Below, one piece after another: positions 7,573 to 16,808 of a stretch of DNA of 64,000 nt. Source of the stretch: Coprococcus ammoniilyticus (GTDB lineage: Bacteria > Bacillota > Clostridia > Lachnospirales > Lachnospiraceae); contig NZ_JAOQJS010000001.1 in assembly GCF_025567345.1 (NCBI RefSeq), positions 434,001 through 498,000 of the forward strand, read 5' to 3'. How positions within the stretch are numbered: the stretch's first letter is position 1; the number at the start of each line of letters is the position of its first letter. Position numbers and translations under genes: made by a program. Under the pieces are notes generated by a model. That model worked only from the letters and a program-made list of their open reading frames with translations, did not search any database and had not been told where the DNA came from.

Positions 7573-9759
7573 ATGAGTAGATCAAAACAAATGGAAAAAG
7601 CTGCTACCATCAGTCATTCCGGACGAAGAGGTGGATTTTTTCGATTTTTTATAAATGAAATACGGGCTATTTTATATAACCGGAAATTAATATTATGTTT
7701 TTTGTTGTTTTTAGTTATGAATGTGGGCCTGTTGATCGTAGCCTTTGCTACTGATGAGGTGGATAGTACACAGTATGCAAGGCTTCGGACAGATCCGGAT
7801 TCCATTATGGATATGTATATGGGAGATCCGGAATCAGAGACATATAAACAGTTGTTTGATGAATATATGGCAAGCACAACGTATGACGAATATCTGCAGA
7901 AGGTTATAGAAGATGCAGAGATGAATCAGTCGATTTCCATATTTCAGACAAAGTTCTCGATCAGTAATCTGGAACGGACAAAGAGGGATTTTGAAAGACT
8001 TGTGGGAACAGAAGCATCCTTTGTTGGCGGATATGGAATCTGTAAGGCATTGAATTTTACCGGAAGTTATGTTCTGATATTTTTCCTGCTGGTTGTTCTG
8101 GTGCTGGAACTGGTGCTGCGGGATAAGAAGAATGGTCTGGCAAATCTGTATAAGACAACGTGGAATGGAGACAGTCGTTTATTGTTGTCTAAGTATGCGG
8201 CAGCATTTGTCTATATGGCATTATTTGTGGCGGGAGTATTCTTAAGTAATATTTTGATTGCCGAATGGAAGTTTGGAGCTGTAGATCTGTCAGCACCGGT
8301 ACAGAGCCTGATGGATTATATTGGATATGGCTTTTCCTGCAGGATCAGTACATTTGTTGTTCTTGTCTGTTTGGTAAAGATTCTGATCTTTGCAGTGATC
8401 CTTGTAGCATTATTTACATTTGCAGTTGTTTCTTCAAATGAAGTTATGTTGTGTGTATGGTCGGCGGTTGCCATGTTTGTAGAATTGCTGTTTTCCGTAT
8501 TGGGAGAGAAACTGAATCTGACATTTTTATATCGATTCTCTATTTTTTCAATGCTGGATACAACCAGATTTTTTCAATATGAGAATTATAATCTGATATC
8601 TCATGCAGAGCCTGCAATCTATCTGGACTGTATTATCTGTGCAGTGTTGTTGGCAGGATTTCTTATCATATCGTCGGTAATCTATCTGGAGGGAAGCAGT
8701 GATTATCGGGAGAGTCGTATACGATTACGAAAAAAAGGTACGAAATCCCGCAGGATATTTTCCTCAGTATGGAGACTGGAAGGCTATAAGTTATGGTTGG
8801 GATATAAGATGATATTTGTTATTTTTCTGTTGGTTGGATTTCAGGTGTACATTTATCAGAACAAATCTGTACGGTGGAGTGCAAATGAATATGCATACCA
8901 ATATTATATCAGTCAGATTGAAGGTGTGGTTACACAGGGAAAGCTGGATTATATAGCCTCAGAGGAAGAACGGTACGAAAAACTTCACGAAGAAGAAGAT
9001 CGGGTTGACCGGGACTACGCTGCAGGGAAGATAACTGAAAAAGAGTATAATGATAAATGGGATGAGATGAATAAGCAGCTTGCAAATGAGGAGAGTTTCT
9101 TTCGCTGTCTGGAATATGTGGATTATATTAAGCAGCAATGTGGAATCACGTCACAGGTTTCGGAAGCCGATCCTGCTGTACTGGAACGGATAGGATTTGT
9201 CTATGCCAGAGGCTGGAATATCCTTGCCGGAAGCAAAGACTATAAGGATGACGTGATGAATGCAGCGAAGGTAATCGTTGTACTGATGCTTACAACTGCA
9301 TTTCTGTATCTGGAGGATTACAGATATAAGATCAATGGCATTATTGATATTACAGAGAATTACAGGAAACTTCATGTGATCAAGGCATTTCGGATGCTGC
9401 TTATTATTCTTGTTGTATACATGATCGTTTATCTGCCTGAACTTATGTGGGTGAAAAGAGAAATTGGGCTGGCAGGAGGAAAATATCTGACACAGTCTCT
9501 TCCGTGTCTGGAACAGGTTGGCATATCAACCAGTATTACCGGATATTTCCTGCTGGTATCTGGAATTCGGTTGATCACGATTCTGGTACTGACTGTACTC
9601 TATGTTCTAGTTGGAAAGCTGATCAGGAGCACAAATGGTGCGATATTCTGTGCGGCAGCCGTTGCGCTTTTGCCATTGCTGCTGTACCTGTCAGGATTTA
9701 CTGCAGCAAAGTATTATCCGTTGGTTCAGCTATTATCAGGCAATATGCTGCTTAGATAA
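7573..9759 (+). CDS. ABC-2-type transporter permease
   Basis: About 728 residues. The start at 7573 is preferred because GGAGG lies at 7563-7567; an in-frame GTG at 7555 is the alternative. The protein has two similar halves. Each half has a membrane segment near its start (LILCFLLFLVMNVGLLIV and MIFVIFLLVGFQVYIY), a long extracytoplasmic loop of about 90-150 residues, and then a group of membrane segments. The second loop is strongly charged (Glu/Lys/Asp). This two-half shape suggests that one chain supplies both membrane domains to the ATPase encoded upstream. A strong stem-loop closes the operon. Confidence 0.88.
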   Translation: MSRSKQMEKAATISHSGRRGGFFRFFINEIRAILYNRKLILCFLLFLVMNVGLLIVAFATDEVDSTQYARLRTDPDSIMDMYMGDPESETYKQLFDEYMASTTYDEYLQKVIEDAEMNQSISIFQTKFSISNLERTKRDFERLVGTEASFVGGYGICKALNFTGSYVLIFFLLVVLVLELVLRDKKNGLANLYKTTWNGDSRLLLSKYAAAFVYMALFVAGVFLSNILIAEWKFGAVDLSAPVQSLMDYIGYGFSCRISTFVVLVCLVKILIFAVILVALFTFAVVSSNEVMLCVWSAVAMFVELLFSVLGEKLNLTFLYRFSIFSMLDTTRFFQYENYNLISHAEPAIYLDCIICAVLLAGFLIISSVIYLEGSSDYRESRIRLRKKGTKSRRIFSSVWRLEGYKLWLGYKMIFVIFLLVGFQVYIYQNKSVRWSANEYAYQYYISQIEGVVTQGKLDYIASEEERYEKLHEEEDRVDRDYAAGKITEKEYNDKWDEMNKQLANEESFFRCLEYVDYIKQQCGITSQVSEADPAVLERIGFVYARGWNILAGSKDYKDDVMNAAKVIVVLMLTTAFLYLEDYRYKINGIIDITENYRKLHVIKAFRMLLIILVVYMIVYLPELMWVKREIGLAGGKYLTQSLPCLEQVGISTSITGYFLLVSGIRLITILVLTVLYVLVGKLIRSTNGAIFCAAAVALLPLLLYLSGFTAAKYYPLVQLLSGNMLLR

Positions 9760-9775
9760 ATGAATATTTAAAGAG

Positions 9776-9862
9776 ATCCCACTGTGACAGATGATAGATG
9801 TCCCCTTTTTATTGGACAATCAGTGAAAGAGGTGCATATCATCTGTTATAGTGGGATTTTTG
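9776..9862. terminator. Terminator between convergent genes
   Basis: Arms ATCCCACTGTGACAGATGATA-type and its near-complement ending ATAGTGGGAT (9776-9857) followed by TTTTTG. The loop is about 40 bases. It separates the ABC operon from the minus-strand oxidoreductase and could serve both directions. Confidence 0.8.
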
Positions 9863-9869
9863 TATGCTG

Positions 9870-10931
9870 TTACCAGCTCTTTCGTATCTCGTCAAATAGC
9901 CGCATGATATATAAAGTGTGTTCATGTGGCATTTCCGGACATTCAGTCAGACCTTTTTCAAGTGCCCGCTTACAGGCGAGCACTTCATATTCATAGCCGC
10001 TGATCTGGGCAGGACAGTTGATCGTCTGAACCAGTCGGCGGTCATTTTCATATATACGGAATGCCTCGTAATTATTGATATTGTCAACCTCGATGTAACC
10101 TTTTGTTCCGTAGATCACGCCGCGGCGGTCGGTGGCTGATTCCATAGTTGTGAACAGACCAGCGATCGCACCGTCCGGGTATATCAGGTTGATAAATTCT
10201 GTTTTGTCTACGCCTGTTTCGTGTGGAGTCATCGTTGTATGGATCGCAGATACGTTGTCGCCAAGCACCCAGGTCGCAAAGTTTAAGGTATATGGTGCAA
10301 GATCTAAGAGAGCACCTCCGGCAAGCTCCGGGCGAATCAGACGTTCTACCTGCATCAGGGAATAACCAAGATTTGCGGTCAGCCCTGTTATTTTTCCGAT
10401 AACGTCGGAATCTATAATTTCTTTTAAAGTAAATGACATTGGCATATAGCGAACCCACATCGCTTCCGCCAGTAATATATTCTTTTCTTTTGCAAGCCGG
10501 ATCATATCTTCGGCTTCTTTTGTATTTACGGCAAATGCTTTCTCGCACAGAACAGCCCGGTTGTGATTCAGACACAGCATCGTATGCTCTTTATGGTGGG
10601 AATGCGGAGTTGCAATGTAGACAAGATCGATCCCGTCATCGGCAACCATTTCTTCATAAGAGCCATACCACCTGGATGCATGGTAAGTATCTGCAAATTG
10701 TCTGGCTTTTTCTTCCGTTCTGCTTGCTACAGCATAGAGCTCCACTTTTTCCATCCGGTTGACGGTCTCTGCCATCTTGCGGGCGATACCGCCTGCGCCG
10801 AGGATGGCGAGACGTAATTTTCTATTTTCTAATCTGGTGTCTGAGTTTGTCGTAGTATTTCTGTTGTCTGATTTATAAATTGGATCTGTTGTATGTTTTT
10901 TGTAGTCGGATATATTATCTGATTTTATCAT
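9870..10931 (-). CDS. Gfo/Idh/MocA-family NAD(P)-dependent oxidoreductase
   Basis: 353 residues. The nucleotide-binding Rossmann motif LRLAILGAGGIARKMAE starts near residue 40, after an unusual polar N-terminal extension rich in Asn, Thr and Asp. Next come DLVYIATPHSHH and the dinucleotide-site motif CEKAFAVN, where the usual EKP is EKA. The C-terminal half is the beta-sheet substrate and dimer domain. Members oxidise or reduce sugars, polyols or dihydrodiols; the overall pattern is closest to the dihydrodiol dehydrogenase-like subgroup, which is an inference. The start is supported by AAAGGA about 10 bases upstream on the minus strand. Confidence 0.9.
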   Translation of the reverse strand: MIKSDNISDYKKHTTDPIYKSDNRNTTTNSDTRLENRKLRLAILGAGGIARKMAETVNRMEKVELYAVASRTEEKARQFADTYHASRWYGSYEEMVADDGIDLVYIATPHSHHKEHTMLCLNHNRAVLCEKAFAVNTKEAEDMIRLAKEKNILLAEAMWVRYMPMSFTLKEIIDSDVIGKITGLTANLGYSLMQVERLIRPELAGGALLDLAPYTLNFATWVLGDNVSAIHTTMTPHETGVDKTEFINLIYPDGAIAGLFTTMESATDRRGVIYGTKGYIEVDNINNYEAFRIYENDRRLVQTINCPAQISGYEYEVLACKRALEKGLTECPEMPHEHTLYIMRLFDEIRKSW

Positions 10932-11367
10932 CTTTTTTCATTCCTTTCTGTGCGATTTATGAAGTCATATTATTTCTATATTTCTTCTTAAAATTCTATA
11001 TGGTACTGATGCAACTGAAGCTATTTGAATATTGCCGGGTTCATCATATGTGAGCAATTCTATGATTTTATGTAATTACTATAGAAGCTTTTGGGGATTT
11101 GTGCAAGCGCATCCCATCGTAATGATCATTATATTGTACTCGTTCAATGCATTTGAAAAATCGCCTCTTGCAAGCAAGCGATTTTTCATCATTATATCAT
11201 GATTCAATGTAACATTTTATGTATAGTTCAGAGAGTTGCTGGTAATACTGGAAATAGTAAGAAGATAAAACAAGTAATAGTTAGATCATGGAGGAATAAG
11301 GTTAGGGTAAGTCGGTCAGAGTCGTAAAAAATATAAATGTACATAGGAGCAACGGGAGGTGGAACGT
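10932..11367. other. Intergenic space with a hairpin and a short direct repeat
   Basis: Between divergent genes. A stem-loop at 11155-11187 (GAAAAATCG..CGATTTTTC, with an inner CTTGC/GCAAG) looks like a terminator or a regulatory hairpin. It is bracketed by two related stretches, ATCATTATAT..TTCAATGC (about 11126-11150) and ATCATTATAT..TTCAATGT (about 11188-11211), forming an imperfect direct repeat. I cannot assign a clear promoter for the germination operon. Confidence 0.5.
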
Positions 11368-12939
11368 TTGGGGAAAGACAGAGATGCGGAAGGCGGAATT
11401 TATAGTGCAGACAGCCGGATCGATAAAGACATAGATGCAAATATCAGCCGGGTAAAGTCGCTGTTTGCTGATTGGGGAGACATCGTGGAACGTCGGTTTA
11501 CAGTAAGAAGAACCGGAATGGATGTGTATGCAGAAGATACCACCGGATCAGCAGATGAGACATCCGCTTCGGTAGGAGCAATCTATGTAGTGTACATTGA
11601 TGGGTTATGTGACAATGGTCTGATCGAGGATACGATCATTAAGCCGGTGACCTGGGAGTGGCGGCATGAGCATGGCAGTTCCCTGTGGGAGGCAATGGAT
11701 TCATTTGAGACACAATCGGCGGATATAAAGGCAGAAAATGACTTCAAAAATGTGATGTTTTCGATATTAAAAGGAGACACAGCGGTATTTGTATCGGATG
11801 CAGATCAGGCGTTTGTTGTGTCTTCCAAGAAGCTGCCGGTACGTGGAGTGGAAGAAAGTTCTACCGAGGGTGGAATGCGTGGTCCGCGGGATAGTTTTAA
11901 TGAAAGTATCCGTACATCGACAGCCCTTATTCGGCGGAGAATCAAAGATACAAGATTAAAATTGATCCAGAATACGATCGGTGTTCGTTCCAGAACCGAG
12001 TATGGAATCATGTATATTGAGGACATTGCAGAGAAAAAGCTGGTTGAACAGGTGAAAGAACGGATGAATGAATATGAGATAGATGCCATATTTGACAGTG
12101 GCATGGCGGAACATCTGATGGAGAAGAAATGGTACCGGCCGTTTCCGGTGTTCCAGTCAACCACCAGACCGGATAAAGCGGCGGCGGCACTGGCAGATGG
12201 CAGGGTTGTAATTGTATTTGATAATTCACCGGAGGTTCTGATTGCGCCGGCGACGATCAATACATTATTCCAGACTGCCGATGATTATTATAACCGTTGG
12301 CCGGTTGCAACTTTTGCCAGAATCATTCGTTATATAGCGGCATTTATCGCGGTGGGGCTGCCGGGCTTCTATATAGCTGTTACCTGTTATCACCGGGAGG
12401 TGATACCGGATAAACTTCTCTATGCGATTGCAGTTGCAAGAAATCAGTTGTCTTTTCCAATCGTGTTAGAGGTTTTGATCATGGAGTTGTTGTTTGAATT
12501 GCTGCGGGAGGCAGGAATCCGTCTGCCGAGTCAGCTGGGAAATACGATCGGCGTTGTTGGTGGTCTGATCGTTGGACAGGCTGCGGTGGAAGCAGGGATT
12601 GTCAGTACCATCGTGGTGATCGTAGTTGCGCTGACAGCGATTGCTTCTTTTGCAATTCCAAATGAAGCTTTTGCGTCGGTGTTCCGTCTTTTAAAATTTC
12701 TAACTATACTGGCGGCTGCTTTTTTTGGACTGTATGGCTTCCTTCTGGTGATGCTTTTATTGATCTATCATCTTGCCGGTCTGAACAGCTTTGGTGTTCC
12801 GTACATGGCACCGGTCGTAACTTGTGGCTATGCAGAGGATGGAATGGAAGATTTTGTCATTCGTAAGCCAATCAAAAAAATTATCTTTCGACCGGCATGG
12901 GCGAACCATAGAGAACGCAGGAGGCTTCGCAAAAAGTAA
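11368..12939 (+). CDS. gerAA: Spore germination receptor subunit A (GerA family)
   Basis: About 523 residues. The TTG at 11368 is favoured because GGGAGGT (11354-11360) lies 7 bases upstream; GTG at 11359 is in frame. Residues 1-310 form the large soluble N-terminal domain, with YVDGLCDNGLIEDTII, a Ser/Arg-rich middle, and EDIAEKKLVEQVKERMNEYEIDAI followed by RPFPVFQSTTRPDKAAAAL. Residues about 325-500 hold the membrane core, including the family block FYIAVTCYHREVIPDKLL and ELLREAGIRLPSQLGNTIG. Known role: GerA-type receptors sense nutrients in the inner spore membrane and start germination. The next gene encodes the partner subunits. Confidence 0.95.
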   Translation: MGKDRDAEGGIYSADSRIDKDIDANISRVKSLFADWGDIVERRFTVRRTGMDVYAEDTTGSADETSASVGAIYVVYIDGLCDNGLIEDTIIKPVTWEWRHEHGSSLWEAMDSFETQSADIKAENDFKNVMFSILKGDTAVFVSDADQAFVVSSKKLPVRGVEESSTEGGMRGPRDSFNESIRTSTALIRRRIKDTRLKLIQNTIGVRSRTEYGIMYIEDIAEKKLVEQVKERMNEYEIDAIFDSGMAEHLMEKKWYRPFPVFQSTTRPDKAAAALADGRVVIVFDNSPEVLIAPATINTLFQTADDYYNRWPVATFARIIRYIAAFIAVGLPGFYIAVTCYHREVIPDKLLYAIAVARNQLSFPIVLEVLIMELLFELLREAGIRLPSQLGNTIGVVGGLIVGQAAVEAGIVSTIVVIVVALTAIASFAIPNEAFASVFRLLKFLTILAAAFFGLYGFLLVMLLLIYHLAGLNSFGVPYMAPVVTCGYAEDGMEDFVIRKPIKKIIFRPAWANHRERRRLRKK

Positions 12940-12945
12940 TGATGA

Positions 12946-14733
12946 ATGGGTGTGAATCAATATATGGATTATAGAAATGTGACGTTTCGGCAGCTTTTTA
13001 TAACGGGAACTTGCCTGATTTTCCCGATTACTTTCTGGAACATGGTACAGATTATGACGGATTTTTCCAAAAACAACGGTGTTTTATCACTTTTTTTGAT
13101 GCTAATACTTGCTCTGGTTTATGTGGTGCTACTACATCTTGCGCTTTCTGGTGTAGTGAAATTGTCAGATCCCGCTAAAGAAAAGACAGAGATAACGGGT
13201 GCAAAAGTATGGAATAATAAGAAAAAAATGGCTATTGCATCTATTTATGTGATCAGATATGCAATTCGGGTTCTTTTTCTGCTTTATTTCTTTGTACAGG
13301 GGAGCCGGATCCTGATGCTGCCGGATTATGCAGGAGTGGTTCTGGTTGTTCCGGTATTACTGACACTTTTCTATATGGCAGGAAAGGGACTGCGTGGTTA
13401 TATCGGATTTGCGGAAGCAAGTGTGATCGGAATCGGGATCGCATTGGTGCTGTTTGTCATTTGTGGATTCTGGAATGCTGATTTTTCCCGACTAAAAGAA
13501 TATGCAGAATTTCAGATGCAGGCATCTGTATGTAACACAATATGTCAGATTTTGATAAAAGGATATCTGATGATGGTAGGGTTATGTATGCTGGAATTTG
13601 TCATGTATCTTTATCTGAGAGTAGAGAAACGAAGACGAGGGATGCTGGTGTGGACAGTATCTGTTCCGGTTGTGTTAGCCATTGTTGCTTCCTGTTTCGT
13701 GATATCGTTGCTTGGCTTGCAAGGTAAAACAATGACTTCAAAGGGAATACTAAATGTTGTGGGTGCGATGATGTTCCCCGGAGGTGCAAATGCGAGACTC
13801 GGTTTACTCGCCTGTTATCTGCTTGTCATCTTCGGGCTCTTGCTGCTGGCAATCCACATTGTGTTTGTTTGTCAGTTTGTGGATGAAATCTGGAAGATCA
13901 TCTGTGTATGGAGAAAGAGCGGCGGGATGAGAGCAGCCGGGAATGATAAGAGTACAGAGTTACATGGACGTGATTCTGATAATGCAATGGATAAAAAAGT
14001 GATGGAAGAAAAAAACGATACATTTGAGGATAAGACACAGAAGAAAAATGAGTATTCGGCAGAAGATATGGAAGAGAAAAGAAGCCTGTGGATAAGAAGC
14101 GGCTGTGTGGTTGTTTTGTTTCTGCTGTTTCTATGGATGAGCCGGTTCCTTGGAGAACGGGATGCCGGTCGGGCATTTATGATCTACATTGCCGCCGTTG
14201 ATATTCCGTTGTCGGTTCTTGTACCGGCATTTGTTGGGAGAAAACGGACAAATCCGGGGAAGCTTGCAAAGATGGCTGCAGAAGTGATCGGTGGGATATT
14301 ACTTGTCAGCATATTGTCCGGGTGCATGGACAGATCCATTGAGGCGGTAGATTATCTCCGGGTGGTGATGATCTCTGAAACAGATGGTGGCTACAAGTAT
14401 ACATTTGTCACGGACAGTCTGGAGGGAGCGGAGTCGGCAGCCGAATCGGAGGAACGAGAGTATCCGGTCGTTGCGGGGAGCCTGCAGCGAGCACGGGCTG
14501 AATATGATCAAGCGCATGACCGGAGTCTTGACCTGAGCCATGTGGAATATATTGTGGTGGATTCCGAAGAAACCCTGCGGCAGATGTATCCGGAGCTGAT
14601 AAAAGAATTTGTAACGAATTATGTAGAGGTGGTCTGCACAGATTCGTTGTATCAGGGCGAAGCGTCCGGAAGCATCCGGAAGTATATTGCAGCGCATTAC
14701 AAAGGAGAGTGTCTGGCGACACTGGGGGAGTAG
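12946..14733 (+). CDS. GerAB-GerAC fusion germination protein
   Basis: 595 residues. Residues about 7-330 carry roughly eight to nine membrane segments of the GerAB/APC-type transporter fold. A charged insert follows (about 335-385, Glu/Lys/Asp-rich), then two more membrane segments. At about residues 446-460 comes a hydrophobic stretch ending LLVSILSGC and then MDRS, which is exactly the lipobox and N-terminal start of a GerAC lipoprotein (normally ..LTGCWDR). The remaining 135 residues match only the first GerAC domain (YLRVVMISETDGGYKYT..). No stop or frame break separates the parts, so I read a natural fusion with a shortened GerAC portion. Start 12946 lacks a close ribosome site; 12964 is an alternative. 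Confidence 0.8.
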   Translation: MGVNQYMDYRNVTFRQLFITGTCLIFPITFWNMVQIMTDFSKNNGVLSLFLMLILALVYVVLLHLALSGVVKLSDPAKEKTEITGAKVWNNKKKMAIASIYVIRYAIRVLFLLYFFVQGSRILMLPDYAGVVLVVPVLLTLFYMAGKGLRGYIGFAEASVIGIGIALVLFVICGFWNADFSRLKEYAEFQMQASVCNTICQILIKGYLMMVGLCMLEFVMYLYLRVEKRRRGMLVWTVSVPVVLAIVASCFVISLLGLQGKTMTSKGILNVVGAMMFPGGANARLGLLACYLLVIFGLLLLAIHIVFVCQFVDEIWKIICVWRKSGGMRAAGNDKSTELHGRDSDNAMDKKVMEEKNDTFEDKTQKKNEYSAEDMEEKRSLWIRSGCVVVLFLLFLWMSRFLGERDAGRAFMIYIAAVDIPLSVLVPAFVGRKRTNPGKLAKMAAEVIGGILLVSILSGCMDRSIEAVDYLRVVMISETDGGYKYTFVTDSLEGAESAAESEEREYPVVAGSLQRARAEYDQAHDRSLDLSHVEYIVVDSEETLRQMYPELIKEFVTNYVEVVCTDSLYQGEASGSIRKYIAAHYKGECLATLGE

Positions 14734-14783
14734 ATATGGTTTAAAGTGTTAGATTTTGATGAAGAAAAATGGAGGTTATGGAA

Positions 14784-15638
14784 ATGGGTAGAGCAGTGAG
14801 AGCGGCAGTTGCCGGAATCCTGATCGGTTTATTTTGTGGAACATTATATGTGGAAATGGGAGCACTGAAAAGATTATACAGCGCGAAAAACAGCGTTGAG
14901 CAGGTGATGAATCTGGTTGAGTATGCGGAGGGAGATGAAGATATAGCCTATGATAGTACCGAGGAAAATTATGCCGGAATAACCGGTGACAAAACTTCAC
15001 AGACAGATGGTAAGAATGGCAGATCGAACCAGATGGTAAATGGTCAGGATACTTTGGATGGACAGGATACAGAACTGTCAAATAATATACAGACCGCATT
15101 TCGTATTCTGGATGGCACAACATTAAATGCATACGAAACACAGAAGCAGTTACAGGAGTTGGAAGCGGTGTATGATGATATAGCAAGAGATACAAGTGAG
15201 AAGAAGACCGACGGAGAAAACGATTATAATATAGAGTCCGGCAAAACAAAAACGGAGCTTGTGGAGAGCAAGATAAGTGCTCAGAATAAAACATCAGATG
15301 TTATCCGGATTCGAATAAGATATGAAGGAAATGAGAATTTATCGGACAAGCAATTGGATGAATTTACTTCATATGTTGAGCAGGCGGTACTTTACGGTAT
15401 AGCCGAGAAGCTTGGCGCAGACTATAACGATCAGGAGAAAAGCATTGTGCGAAAGAATCTGATACTGAGCAAAGAATATATCGATGCCTGTGCAGAGGAA
15501 AGCGCAGAAGAATACGGCATCCCGGTTACTGCATGGTCAGCTTTTGAGTATCTGAACCTTCCGGCAGCAACCTTGAATGGCGTTGCTTATCCGGCCGGGT
15601 ATTATGAAACTTTGTGTGTGACGTTGAAAAGATTATGA
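14784..15638 (+). CDS. SpoIIR-like membrane-anchored protein
   Basis: About 284 residues; ATG 14784 is chosen because GGAGG (14771-14775) lies 8 bases upstream. One membrane segment near the N-terminus (AAVAGILIGLFCGTLYVEM) is followed by a long polar region rich in Asp, Asn, Thr and Lys (about residues 45-170). The last 110 residues resemble SpoIIR: DVIRIRIRYEGN (family: IRLRILANSD) and, at the end, NGVAYPAGYYETLCVTL (family: YPAGEYEAILITL). SpoIIR triggers SpoIIGA processing of pro-sigma-E across the forespore septum. The usual terminal glycine-rich NWWCV block is missing and the middle region is extra. Position after the germination genes fits a spore role. Moderate confidence. Confidence 0.55.
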   Translation: MGRAVRAAVAGILIGLFCGTLYVEMGALKRLYSAKNSVEQVMNLVEYAEGDEDIAYDSTEENYAGITGDKTSQTDGKNGRSNQMVNGQDTLDGQDTELSNNIQTAFRILDGTTLNAYETQKQLQELEAVYDDIARDTSEKKTDGENDYNIESGKTKTELVESKISAQNKTSDVIRIRIRYEGNENLSDKQLDEFTSYVEQAVLYGIAEKLGADYNDQEKSIVRKNLILSKEYIDACAEESAEEYGIPVTAWSAFEYLNLPAATLNGVAYPAGYYETLCVTLKRL

Positions 15639-15674
15639 CTGACTTTTCCATCTACCCCTAAATCCCCGGAATCC

Positions 15675-15703
15675 TTGAATTATATAGGTGGTTGTGGTAT
15701 GAT
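15675..15703 (+). promoter_or_regulatory. SigA-type promoter of ddl
   Basis: TTGAAT at 15675-15680, a 17-base spacer, TATGAT at 15698-15703, about 44 bases before the ddl start. Confidence 0.65.
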
Positions 15704-15746
15704 ATGAGATATTTTGATTATATATTTCAAAGGAGCTCAAGGGAAT

Positions 15747-16805
15747 ATGACTAAGAAAAAACTGGTAGTTATTTTTGGAGGAAGATCATCGGAACATGAA
15801 GTTTCATGCATTTCAGTTCAGACAGTTGCCAAAGCGGTGGATACGGACAAATATGATATGACACTGATCGGAATCACAAAGGATGGCAAATGGCTGAAGG
15901 CTGACAGCATTGAGAGTATTGCTGACGGAAGCTGGTACGACAGTCAGGTTCGTGCAGTGATTTCACCGGATTCTGCAAAAGAGATTATCATAAAAGATGG
16001 CGACAGAATCTATGCGGAGCCTGTAGATGTTATTTTCCCTGTTTTGCATGGTTTATATGGAGAAGACGGTACGATTCAGGGATTGTTTGAGATGGCGGAC
16101 ATTCCATATGTGGGCTGCGGCGTATTTGCATCGGCTGCTGCAATGGACAAATTCCATACAAAGATCATTGCTGATCATATCAATGTAACACAGGCAAAAT
16201 TTGTTCCTGTAGTAGAAGATGATTTTGATGATCTGGATGTTGCGATGGATCGGGTAGAGAGCGAGTTAAACTATCCGGTATTTGTAAAACCATCATCCGC
16301 AGGTTCATCAAAGGGTGTTACAAAGGCACATGACAGAGCCGAGTTAGAAGCTGGTCTGCATGAGGCACTCAACCATGATTCCAAGATCCTTGTCGAGGAA
16401 ACGATCGTTGGCAGAGAGTTGGAATGTGGTGTACTTGGATATGGCAATCATACAAAGGCATCCGGTGTTGGAGAGATCCTTGCTGCCGCAAATGCAGATT
16501 TCTATGATTTTGATGCAAAATACAACAATGCAGATTCCAAGACGATCATCGGGGCAGATATACCGGAAGAAGCTGAGGACGAGATCCGTGCAGAAGCAAT
16601 CCGTATCTTTAATGCGATTGACGGCTTTGGACTTGCCCGTGTGGATTTCTTCCTTGAGAAAGACACCAATCGTGTAATATTTAATGAAGTAAACACATTG
16701 CCGGGATTTACATCGATCAGTATGTATCCGATGCTGTGGGATGCAGAGGGATATGATATCAAGACCCTTGTAAATACCTTAATTGAGATGGCATTTGAAA
16801 GATAA
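15747..16805 (+). CDS. ddl: D-alanine--D-alanine ligase
   Basis: 352 residues. ATG 15747 follows AAGGAGC (15730-15736); an upstream TTG is rejected. It joins two D-alanines using ATP for peptidoglycan precursor synthesis. Seen: N-terminal VVIFGGRSSEHEVS, HGLYGEDGTIQGLFE, the ATP-grasp loop PSSAGSSKGV near residue 188, then RVDFFLE and FNEVNTLPGFTSISMYP at the C-terminus. These are all diagnostic for Ddl. Length is normal. The next gene starts 3 bases after the stop, so a ddl-DUF1934-methyltransferase operon is likely. Confidence 0.97.
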   Translation: MTKKKLVVIFGGRSSEHEVSCISVQTVAKAVDTDKYDMTLIGITKDGKWLKADSIESIADGSWYDSQVRAVISPDSAKEIIIKDGDRIYAEPVDVIFPVLHGLYGEDGTIQGLFEMADIPYVGCGVFASAAAMDKFHTKIIADHINVTQAKFVPVVEDDFDDLDVAMDRVESELNYPVFVKPSSAGSSKGVTKAHDRAELEAGLHEALNHDSKILVEETIVGRELECGVLGYGNHTKASGVGEILAAANADFYDFDAKYNNADSKTIIGADIPEEAEDEIRAEAIRIFNAIDGFGLARVDFFLEKDTNRVIFNEVNTLPGFTSISMYPMLWDAEGYDIKTLVNTLIEMAFER

Positions 16806-16808
16806 TTT

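Noticed and set aside
15078..15638. GerAC C-terminal domain as the identity of the 14784 protein
   Set aside because: Considered because it follows the GerAB-GerAC fusion, but the C-terminal YPAG-Y-E motif and IRIRI start match SpoIIR better than the GerAC C-domain.
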